Below, in pieces: positions 55,768-64,000 of a stretch of DNA of 64,000 nucleotides. The stretch spans positions 124,001 to 188,000 of the forward strand of contig JACEFZ010026853.1 of the NCBI GenBank assembly GCA_014155875.1, in the 5' to 3' direction. A program made the position numbers and the translations under genes. The notes beneath the pieces were generated by a model. It was not told where the DNA came from. It did not search any database and saw only the letters and a list, made by a program, of their open reading frames with translations. Positions within the stretch are counted from its first letter, which is position 1. Each line of letters starts with the position of its first letter. Source of the DNA: Cepaea nemoralis. Lineage: Eukaryota > Mollusca > Gastropoda > Stylommatophora > Helicidae.

Positions 55768-58329
55768 TTATAGTCTACTGAGTAGATCCGCTAAATTATT
55801 TTGTGTTCCAGAAATATGAGCAACAGAAAAATCAAAATCCTGGAGCAAAAGCGACCATCTGTGTATTCTTGCGTTTTTGGGAGACCCATCCTTAAAGATT
55901 TTCAATGGCATACTGTCAGATATTACCAGAAACTTTTTACCCAATAGATATTTCTCAAATTTCTTAATTGCCTCCACCACAGAAAGTGCCTCAAGTTCGG
56001 TAATTGCATACCGCCGTTGAGTTTGATTCAATTTACGACTTGAATATAGAACTGGGTGCAACAGTCCATTATATTCCTGAAGTAAAATTGCTGATATGGT
56101 ATGTGAGCTGGCATCTGTTTGTACCACAAAGTCCTTTGCCATGTCCGGAATTCTAAGAATTGGTGGAGAACTAAACAATGATTTTATTTCCTGAAGAATT
56201 CTCTCATGTTCTTCCGACCATTGGATCCTATTCGGCTGTTCTTTTTTAAGAAATTCTGATAATTTAGCAGTCATTCCAGCAAAATTTTTTATAAATTTTT
56301 GGTAATAATTAATAAGACCAAGCAATGTTCTAACCTCTTTTTTAGTTTTGGGCGAACTAATGTTAAGAATCTTAGTCACAATATTCGGATCAGTGTATAG
56401 AAAACCCTTTGAAATCCTATGACCTAAGAATTGAATTTCCTGAAATGCAATCTCAGTTTTACTTGGCTTTACTGTAAGACCAAACATTCGAATGCGACAA
56501 AAGATCTGTCTAAGAATGTACGCATGATGTACTGTCTCTGTAGTATGGATACCAATGTCATCCATATAGGATGCTATATTTGTGATGTCCCTAAGTAGTA
56601 ACCGCATCATTTTTGTAAAAGAAGAAGGAGAATTCTGAAGACCAAACGGGAGATAAAGGAATTCATATAGGCCCAACGGTGTTGCAAATGCCGTAATATG
56701 TACAGAGTCTTCCGCCATCGGTATTTGCCAATATCCTTTCGTCAGATCTAACTTTGAAAACCATGTCGATTTCGCCATGCCCGCTATCAATTCATCAATC
56801 TGCGGCATAGGTTCTGGATCAAGATAAGTCAACTTATTCACTTTCCTATAATCTACACAGATACGAAGATTTCCGTCCTTTTTTTTTATAATAACCAACG
56901 GCGAACAGTAGTTCGAAACCGATTTCCTAATAATGCCCGCCTTTTCCAATTCTTTAATTTCATTAATTACTCTTTCTTGATAATGCAATGGAATTGGGTA
57001 TGGTTTAGTTCTAACTGGAATTTGTGAATTTAACTGAATGTGGTGTTTAATTATCGAAGTTCTACCTGGTGAATCTGAAAATATGTCTGCAAATTCCTCT
57101 ATCAATTTCTTAAACATTTCAAAATCATCTTGCGATAACTGCTTGTTTATCCTTACTGATTTCCAACTATTTTTATTTCCTATCATCGGTGTAGGTATCG
57201 TCTGTGGGACAGCATCCTCTGCCTGTTCATTTATTACCGAACATACAGCAGCATTTCTAATATGTACATCTGTCACACCATCATCAGTGGTGTCAGGTTG
57301 CCTTGAGTAATAAGGTTTCAACATGTTAATATGGTAAATTCTCGGTTTACCTTTCACCAAAATCTGATAATCCACGTCAGATATCCTCTTAATCATTTTA
57401 AATGGTCCTTGCCACGAGGTTGCCAATGCCTCGACCGGACTTGGGAGTAATAATAAAACTTCATCCCCTTCATGTAGCTCGATTGTTTTAGCTAACCTGT
57501 TTGCATATTGTCTATATTTTGTTCCTGCTACATTTAATGCTTGCTTAGCAATTGAACATGAAGTTATTATCTTGTCACGAAGGTTAGTGACTTGTTCATA
57601 TGCTTCCTTCGTAGGTTGATCTTTAACCTCTCCCGTTAACAATTCATCTAGAATCTGCATTGGTCCTCTTGGGTTCGCCCCATATATTAGTTCGAAAGGC
57701 GAAAACCCTGTACTTGCTTGTGGGACTTCTCTATATGCAAATAACACTGCAGGCAATAGAACATCCCAATCACCTGGTCGTTGAGCAGTAATCTTGGCCA
57801 ATGCACGTTTTAATGTCCCATTCAGATTTTCTATGATTCCATTAGACATAGGGTGGAAACTTGAGGAAAACATTTGTTTAATCCCCAACATGTTACTAAT
57901 GGTTTTTGTAGCTCCCGCAATAAACTGCGATCCTTTATCTGATAGAATGTGTAAAGGAAACCCAATTCTGGAGAAGATCAGAAGAAAAGCATCTATAATC
58001 ACTGACGCTGTAATGGACTTTAATGCCACAGCTTCTGGCCAACGACTACATGTATCAATAGCTGTTAGAATGTACCTATTTCCTCTGCCCGTTACAGTGT
58101 TTAATGGTCCGACTAATATCAACGGCAATCTTTTCAAACGGGCGAGACGCCAAATCTGTCGGTTGTACAGGTGCTTTGGGGTGTCGACCCTTTTGAGACA
58201 TGGTCTGACACACCCTACATGTCCGAACGTATTTGCGAATGTCATTTGCAAATCCTGGCCAGTAAAAATTCGATAAAATTCTGGCCGATGTTCTTGCAAT
58301 ACCCATATGTCCCGCAAAAGGAATGTCAT
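55768..58329 (-). CDS. Gypsy 2 integrase core, RT and RNase H (one frame)
   Basis: This is one 853-residue open frame. The sensible part begins near residue 75, after a frame change near 58110; earlier residues are out of frame. The integrase core has ILTAIDTCSRWPEA (first aspartate), ILSDKGSQF (second) and NGIIENLNGTLK (glutamate), with 35 residues between the last two. A GPF/HINMLKPY C-terminal module follows at about residues 315-345. RT runs from AGIIRKSVSNYCSPLVIIKK (about residue 458) through RICVDYRKVN, SKLDLTKGYWQIPM, YLPFGLQNSPSSF and the catalytic ASYMDDIGIHT to QFLGHRISKG. RNase H has VVQTDASSHTISAILLQE, ITELEALSVVEAI and ends with NNLADLLSRL. All catalytic residues of these three enzymes are present. 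Confidence 0.93.
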   Translation of the reverse strand: MTFLLRDIWVLQEHRPEFYRIFTGQDLQMTFANTFGHVGCVRPCLKRVDTPKHLYNRQIWRLARLKRLPLILVGPLNTVTGRGNRYILTAIDTCSRWPEAVALKSITASVIIDAFLLIFSRIGFPLHILSDKGSQFIAGATKTISNMLGIKQMFSSSFHPMSNGIIENLNGTLKRALAKITAQRPGDWDVLLPAVLFAYREVPQASTGFSPFELIYGANPRGPMQILDELLTGEVKDQPTKEAYEQVTNLRDKIITSCSIAKQALNVAGTKYRQYANRLAKTIELHEGDEVLLLLPSPVEALATSWQGPFKMIKRISDVDYQILVKGKPRIYHINMLKPYYSRQPDTTDDGVTDVHIRNAAVCSVINEQAEDAVPQTIPTPMIGNKNSWKSVRINKQLSQDDFEMFKKLIEEFADIFSDSPGRTSIIKHHIQLNSQIPVRTKPYPIPLHYQERVINEIKELEKAGIIRKSVSNYCSPLVIIKKKDGNLRICVDYRKVNKLTYLDPEPMPQIDELIAGMAKSTWFSKLDLTKGYWQIPMAEDSVHITAFATPLGLYEFLYLPFGLQNSPSSFTKMMRLLLRDITNIASYMDDIGIHTTETVHHAYILRQIFCRIRMFGLTVKPSKTEIAFQEIQFLGHRISKGFLYTDPNIVTKILNISSPKTKKEVRTLLGLINYYQKFIKNFAGMTAKLSEFLKKEQPNRIQWSEEHERILQEIKSLFSSPPILRIPDMAKDFVVQTDASSHTISAILLQEYNGLLHPVLYSSRKLNQTQRRYAITELEALSVVEAIKKFEKYLLGKKFLVISDSMPLKIFKDGSPKNARIHRWSLLLQDFDFSVAHISGTQNNLADLLSRL

Positions 58330-58996
58330 GGGCTGTCTGTAAAATTTTCTGTCGAAACTGTATTGGAAGTACAGTCTGTACTAACTGCTGATTACCCCCA
58401 TTAAATACTCGTTTCAAGATATTGTTTTGTTTCGTAAAATACCATTTGCCTGTTTTTGAGCATTTTGGTTGTTTGTCTATTTTCTCATAGCACTTTTTTA
58501 ACGACTCATCCTTTTCCTGTGTATAAGAAAAATCCTCAGGTTTCTCCAATAGTTGGTTTATTGTTTGTCTTGAACCCAATGTGTCGTTCTGTTCTATCTG
58601 TTTATCTTTATGCGTTTGTAACCTTGTTACTGCGTTTGCTACAATATGTGTTGTTTCCCATTTGGTTATGTCCTCTGGTGAAGCATCACGCACATTTGGG
58701 ATATTACCCAATAATACATCTGCACAGGGGTTTGGAAGTACTGCAACCTTTATCCTTCCGGTATAATATGGGCAGTTGATTTCCGCCCATGCAATTTTAA
58801 ACTTTTCTTTTCTTCCTCCAAACGTCCTGCAGATCACATATTCTCCAGTATAGTCACTTTCATTGATGAGCTTTCTATGTATCCCCACTATACTCGCTCC
58901 GGAATCGCGTACTAAACTACAATTCTTTCCATTCACCGTAGCTTGCTGTATGACCAGTGATCCATTGGTAATTTGGACCGCATTCGTTTCCTGCAC
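58076..58996 (-). pseudogene. Gypsy 2 protease and integrase N-terminus
   Basis: This frame lies +1 relative to gag and in a different frame from the rest of pol. The protease active site is RDSGASIVG (near 58905). A linker follows (KDESLKKCYEKIDKQPKCSK), then the integrase H2C2 module (HDIPFAGHMGIARTS, YWPGFANDIRKYVRTCRVCQ, 58330-58200) and FEKIAVDI at about 58130. Homology to the core then moves to the neighbouring frame near 58110. An upstream Cys/His string in this frame (CDTCKIFHKEGNLTCGH, 59055-59005) suggests that pol is entered before 58996. Confidence 0.88.
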
Positions 58997-59051
58997 GGGT
59001 ATCTTATGACCGCACGTTAAGTTGCCCTCCTTGTGAAAGATCTTGCATGTA

Positions 59052-60558
59052 TCACACGTTGGGTCGATGGGAGAATAATTCTACTTCTACCGTATTTGCA
59101 TGACTAGTCTCGTCCGAGTCACTGTCACTACTAGATGTTAGCATCCCTATGTTTGCTTCTTTATACAGTTGTCTTAACGGACAAGATGAAAACATATGTC
59201 CAAAACTTTTACATTTAAAGCATTGTGTTTGTCTTTGATAGGTGTTAAATCTGTCTCTATTTCTAAGTGCTAATTTCTTTATGTAACTGTCAAACTGCGG
59301 ATGTTTGTCACACATTTGATTTGAGCCGTGGGTGAAACCACAGTATTTGCAAGTTGTCCACACACCCTTTTTCTCGTGTTTAACATAAGGTTGATACTTT
59401 GGTTGTTGTTGTTTTTCCCTCCTTTGATGTTGTCCACCAGACTGTTGTTGTGTTTTATATCCCTGCATCCTTGATTTATGAGGGAATCTATCACATGCGT
59501 TTGTCTCCACCAATGGGGAAAAACTATTATTAAATATGTCTTTGTGGGCGTCGAAGAAAGACTCTCCCTTCTCATCCATCTGCTGTATACTCGAACATTT
59601 CTGTTCAATAAGAAAGGTAGACATAGACGGAGGAACCGCCGAGATCAGTTTGTCTCTAACAATCAAGTCACGTAGCTTCTTGTAGTCATCAGTAACATTG
59701 GCTGATCGAGCCCATTTATCGAATGTTAATTGAGTCAAAGAGGAGAAGTCAAGGAACGTCTGTCCTGCTTTAGGACTAAGATTTTTGAATGATGCACGAA
59801 GGCCAAATTCGTCAAGACAAAAATGAGACAGCAGTCTCTTTCGAATGTATGAGTAATCACTACGTAACTCATCTGGGATTAGTTCTACAACCTGCAAAGG
59901 TTCACCACTTAAGTGCCTATGTAGCAAAACTGCCCATTCGGTCTCTGCAACTCCATAGTGTCTCAAGATTAGCTCAAAATTAGTTAGCCATGCAGAGACG
60001 GAATCGGAGTTGGAGTATGTCTTTATCACCCCATTATATTTCTTAATGGCATCTGTGGACTGTGCCTCCACTTTGTTCCTAGCAATCTGTTCATCCTTGT
60101 CCTTCTCGTACTGTTTCATTTTGAAGTTATTCTCCAATTCTTTTTCCTTCAGAAGCTTTTCTGTATTCAATTTCTCAAGATTAAAAGCCATCTCTTTTTC
60201 TCTTAATTGTGCTTCTCTATCTAGTTTTTCCTTATCTGCAGCGATTTGCAATGCCATCCTTTATTTATCAACAACCAATTGAGCTGCAATTCTGTCATTT
60301 TCTGCGGCTATCCTCTCTTTATCTGCTGCAATTTGAGCTGCAATTCTAGTCATTTTCCATAGCCATTTTTTCCTTCTCAAATACTCTTTGTCTCTCTTGT
60401 TCATCTAGTCGATCCTTTTCCAATTGTCTAATCGCAACTCTTTCGTTCCTTTCGTGAGCTTGAAAATCTGTAAATTGTTTCTCCGACCACGATATAAGAT
60501 CTGCTCCTGTCAAACCTGCATCTTTCCCAATTGCAACAAAATCCTGTAATGATGACAT
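59052..60558 (-). pseudogene. Gypsy 2 gag
   Basis: The ATG at 60558 (MSSLQDFVAIGKDAGLTGAD) opens a charged N-terminal part. Between about 60350 and 60240 there is an internal repeat of IAAQ/IAADKER type with a frame change near 60350 and a stop near 60260. From 60257 an open frame of 401 residues holds a coiled-coil segment (LNTEKLLKEKELENNFKMKQ), the capsid-like domain (SVSAWLTNFELILRHYGVAE; FLDFSSLTQLTFDKWARS) and two zinc-binding motifs, CKYCGFTHGSNQMC (irregular) and CFKCKSFGHMFSSC (regular CX2CX4HX4C). An acidic Ser/Asp tail ends at 59052. Gag packages element RNA. Confidence 0.88.
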
Positions 60559-62234
60559 GTTTTTATGTTTCTACAATATTCAATAATAATAATCAAAGTG
60601 AGAAATGAATGAAAAGAAAAAAAAATATTTACCAAACCATAGACATGGCTTATAAGTATTAAAATCGACAGATAAAATCGAAGAAAGTCGAAAGAAATAA
60701 TTAATAAATTACAATTAGATACATTAATAATGAAAAATGACAAATAATTTTATAATAGACAAGACCTATAACTCAGCAGTTAAAGTATAGACAGAGTTAA
60801 AGTTCTTTAGATTCAAGCATTTATCAAAGAAATCCTATTATTATGTAAACAAATCAATAATGCACCGCGAATAAGAATTCACAGCACAAAATAGCACAAA
60901 ATTGTGTATCGCGCCTATGACGTCATCACAGTTACGATAATAAAGACAAAATGAATGCGTGCAAAATTACAGTATTTTGACTATAACTAATTACTGACAA
61001 ACCACAAGCAAATATAATACTCAGCTCAAGAATCAGCAAACATTTTCCAATAGTTTGATAGTAGACCAATCCAATTGATTTGATAAATGATTAGGTTCGT
61101 AATAATGGTGTCGAAATAATCTTCAATAGTTGTCCAATCCAATCGATTTGATAAATGATTATGTTCGTAATAATGGTGTCGAAATAATCTTCAATAGTTG
61201 TCCAATCCAATCGATTTGATAAATGATTCTGTTCGATGTTATTCCGCGAGCATCACTCTGAGGAGTTAATATGTAGAACGGTTTACTTGGGCGTTAATCC
61301 ATCAAGTTTCCGTACAACTGGTTTAAAATGTTGAGCTGTCGTAGGTTAAACAAATTACGAGAATAACACCCTAGGCACGATGCCTGTGATCAGCCTTAGA
61401 AGGAGCCTGACTGATGTGCGTGTTATTTGCTACTCAATGTAGCTATCAGGTTGAGCAATCTCTTGTAATGCTCTGTCGCTATGCACCAGATAACCACTGT
61501 GCGTTGATACAATTTCAGCGAGGCGTTGATTATCTCGCAAACCTGAACAGCACTGAAAGAAAATCCGATTTCAGTAGAACCTATGTCCTTGTGACGAAAT
61601 GTTGTTGGTTTACACGACACACTCATCCAGAGCAGGTGACATAATTGAAGATCCGACAATCACTGACTTTGCAAATCTTGATATAAATCAGTTCTCACAA
61701 ATCTTCCGTATCAAGTGTGTCTCCTATGTATCGTGACATTTATTTTTGATCCCCAAAATGGTAATTGATAGTTTTTTCCAAATATAGTCCACTTAGACTT
61801 TCAATCTTGCTCTTATAATGAGTAAATAACTCGTAAGCAAATGTTCTCTATCTAGATCAACAATTAGAGCGATAATGTCAATATACGGCTCTCGGACAAT
61901 TAAGTACAGTACCAGACCTCTTTAGCATCCAGAAAACGGTCTCCACTGAACACTGACCGTGCGGTTAATCATTTATACGATGATAAGACAATTAAACAAC
62001 CGAGGATGCGCCACTTGATCACCAGCTATTGATCGGCATGATCCTCACATTTACAGATACGTTGCGTGTTCATGAATGTGTTTCTTTATCAGGCTGAGAA
62101 ACTGACCGTCACTATGTCACGAGGTAATGGTTCAAATTTCTTCGGGATGACGCTCCCATGTCAAACCAATGGTTCAAATCTCTTCGGACGATGCTCCCAT
62201 GTCAATGAGGCGAGGTGCTTCCTCTACAATGATA
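60559..62234 (-). other. Gypsy 2 leader
   Basis: A long (1.7 kb) untranslated region between the 5' LTR and gag. It carries the 68-bp triplicate at 61066-61250 and a roughly 45-bp duplication near 62125-62215 (CGCTCCCATGTCAA/TGCTCCCATGTCAA). The primer-binding site should start at 62234 (minus strand TATCATTGTAGAGG); I cannot name its tRNA. Confidence 0.7.
61066..61250. repeat. 68-bp tandem triplicate in gypsy 2 leader
   Basis: Units start at 61066, 61134 and 61202 with CCAATCCAATCGATTTGATA and contain GTTCGTAATAATGGTGTCG. The first two are complete and the third partial. Divergence is low, a few substitutions per unit. Confidence 0.92.
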
Positions 62235-62916
62235 CGAGTTCAGGCTCTACAATGCAGCAACGTTCACCTCGAGATCTATGTGGCTCTGGGGTACTATGGT
62301 ACAGGACAGCATAAATTGAGGCATGATGGTACAGGACAGCTTAACTATCTGAACTCCAAAAACGACTCAACGAATATACTGGTGGAGTGAACTGTGATGT
62401 ATATTAGTACAGCTGATATTGGATGACGGCTATGAGTGTGGGGTTGATGCAGACTTGAGTCATTCTCGTTCACCATTCACTCCCGCTCTTCAATCAGGCA
62501 TTATCTTCCTAGACCAGTGAGAGTGTTGGGAACAGAGCCAGCCGCCTAGTATCCTGGTAATGCTAATCAAATACACTTGCCTACCTTCAACCGAAGCTCA
62601 CCATAATCAAGCTCCAACGGCTAATGTTGCCATGCTGCCCGTAACTGGAACCATGCTTAACCTTTGGTGACTTACGAATTAGTAAAGGCTTGAATCCTGT
62701 AACTGGTATTGAAACACAGCCTATCACTTCGTAAGCTGGAACACAACTCCCCCTTAAGCCGTTACGGAGTTAGGTGACGTCGTATTATGACGTCTCAATT
62801 GCGTTCAATGTTGGTGTCACAATGTTCACCATTTGTGCCACTCTTTATCTTCTTCTTTGATGCGCTAACTCATCAATTGAATCCAATGTTGCATCACTGT
62901 CATTTGCCACATGACA
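62235..62916 (-). repeat. 5' LTR of gypsy 2 (682 bp)
   Basis: Partner of 53759-54433. It begins TGTCATCTGTCATG-like sequence at the right edge (element orientation TGTCATGTGG from 62916) and ends CTGAACTCG, with G instead of A at the last base. Confidence 0.9.
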
Positions 62917-64000
62917 GATGATATGCCCAAATAACACCTGCAGGACATCAACCATGTCACGGGACCAATTTTAGAGGTTTTGCCATAAACCATTATTGGG
63001 AGAAACAGTGTTGACCAAAACCGTGGATTATGATGGACGTGTTTGTGGGAGAGCTCTACAGTGTTAGATTAATTGAATATTAACTAGCATGTGTCGTTAT
63101 GGCAAAGTGTAGTAGCCATCCCGGAATAAGGCGGTTTTGCATAAGGTAGTCAATATAGTCTATTTAGGCCTAATTAATATAGGCAGTAGTCTTGTTAAAA
63201 CTAAAGTGTGATGATTAGCACTGTCAGTGGAAAACTAACTAGAGTAGGGAAGTGATACTTGGCTCTGTTAGTTGAAAATAGATTAGTGAAGTGTTGATAA
63301 GCTTTACTAGTTGAGAATTGAGTAATGAGGGATAATTGGGATATTCCCGTAGGTGTCCCTGGTGGGCGGGGTTCCGCATTCTGTTTGTTGATTTTTTTTC
63401 TTGTCTTGGCCTGATGATAACCAATGGGTTTAGTCATCTGTCCCTGACAGAGTAGGTTCACTGTATTTTCTGAGCGAGGCCGATGGCCACGATCATCTAA
63501 TAGAGATCAGTGACGGGGAGGCTATCACCAGTTGTATGATTTATTTTACAGGTTTCCTCTGGTTGGAATGAAGAACACGGGACCAAGGAAAAATCCGATC
63601 CCGGATAAAGTTTGGCGCAGGAAGATTGGCCAGCAACTTTATAAAAGAGCTTATGCTAGAGGAAGATGATCAACATTGCTCAGTGGAGCTGAATGGTATA
63701 TATATCCCACAGGATAAATACCGAATGAGTTTTAGGTCAGACCAGTTTTAACACACCTGTAGTGATGGATATTCAGTTCACTTATGACTAGAACAAAAAT
63801 AAAGGACGCTATTGGAGTATAGACAATAACTGTTTAATAGTGAGAACTAGAGAACATTTAGCAAGAGACAAAAAGTCCTGTTCATAGGACAGTGTTCCAT
63901 GTTTGTTTCACTGCGCCGGAATTATGAAGCCGGAGTTTCTATAAACTATTAGGAACAGTTGTGTTAGGAACAATAATAGTATTTTCCTCGGATTATATAT
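62917..64000. other. Unassigned sequence
   Basis: No gene, SINE or tandem repeat is recognised. It may be single-copy host DNA or an unrecognised repeat cut by the window edge. Confidence 0.5.

Larger units (their letters stand above)
53759..62916 (-). mobile_element. Gypsy LTR retrotransposon 2 (Gmr1-like), 9.16 kb
   Basis: LTRs at 62235-62916 (5') and 53759-54433 (3') enclose, on the minus strand, a 1.7-kb leader, gag, protease, integrase, RT and RNase H, then 1.3 kb of non-coding sequence. Integrase and RT lie in one 853-residue open frame with integrase first, so the unusual order is directly visible. A polypurine tract GTAGAGGGGGCAAAG lies next to the 3' LTR (54448-54434). The flanks AGATA and GATGA do not match, so no 5-bp duplication is recognisable. 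Confidence 0.92.

Noticed and set aside
53759..62916. 5-bp target duplication for gypsy 2
   Set aside because: AGATA on the left and GATGA on the right do not match; shifting the LTR edge by a few bases does not produce a convincing pair.

Overview
This is a metazoan (eukaryotic, intron-era repeat-rich) genomic window with no convincing host gene. Almost every coding stretch belongs to a transposable element. The mix is: two Ty3/gypsy LTR retrotransposons with integrase placed before reverse transcriptase (Gmr1-like order), a CR1-like LINE whose ORF1 carries an SGNH esterase, an RNase H-bearing R1/I-type LINE, two related endonuclease-RT LINE families (called LINE-A and LINE-B here), hAT, pogo/Tigger and Tc1/mariner-like DNA transposons, three tRNA-headed SINE families and many GA/CA/TA/GACA microsatellites. 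That mix suggests an invertebrate, perhaps a lophotrochozoan such as a mollusc, but the sequence alone does not fix the taxon.

Layout. 1-2444: no recognisable gene. 2445-4405: a 51-bp minisatellite of roughly 38 copies. 4406-6915: a decayed LINE-A copy on the minus strand. About 7475-35930: one ancestral plus-strand R1/I-type LINE (about 2.9 kb of surviving sequence) split over 28 kb by nested insertions. These are a deleted LINE-B derivative (about 8613-8865), LINE-B (9163-11811), a GA microsatellite expansion (11889-11973), a CR1-like LINE (12013-18229), a hAT transposon (18343-23032), a 98-bp LINE-A stub (23603-23700) and a non-autonomous hAT-like element (24190-35800). The last contains SINE-1, which contains the first gypsy element (24882-34730). 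Target-site duplications and resumed reading frames on both sides support most of these junctions.

35930-47700: a patchwork of LINE RT/endonuclease/RNase H scraps, SINE copies, a mariner-like transposase split by a SINE, a Jockey/I-type ORF1 with zinc knuckles, and a pogo/Tigger element with terminal inverted repeats and TA duplication. 47705-51960: a near full-length LINE-A on the plus strand, with a SINE-3 copy in its endonuclease. 53759-62916: the second gypsy element, minus strand, with 675/682-bp LTRs and long gag and pol frames. 62917-64000: no gene seen.

None of the autonomous elements has fully open frames. In the first gypsy element, both the frame breaks and the differences between its two LTRs are mostly single-base length changes, often in short homopolymer runs. 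Residual sequencing or assembly indels may therefore explain part of the apparent decay, and all frameshift calls in the window should be read with that in mind.
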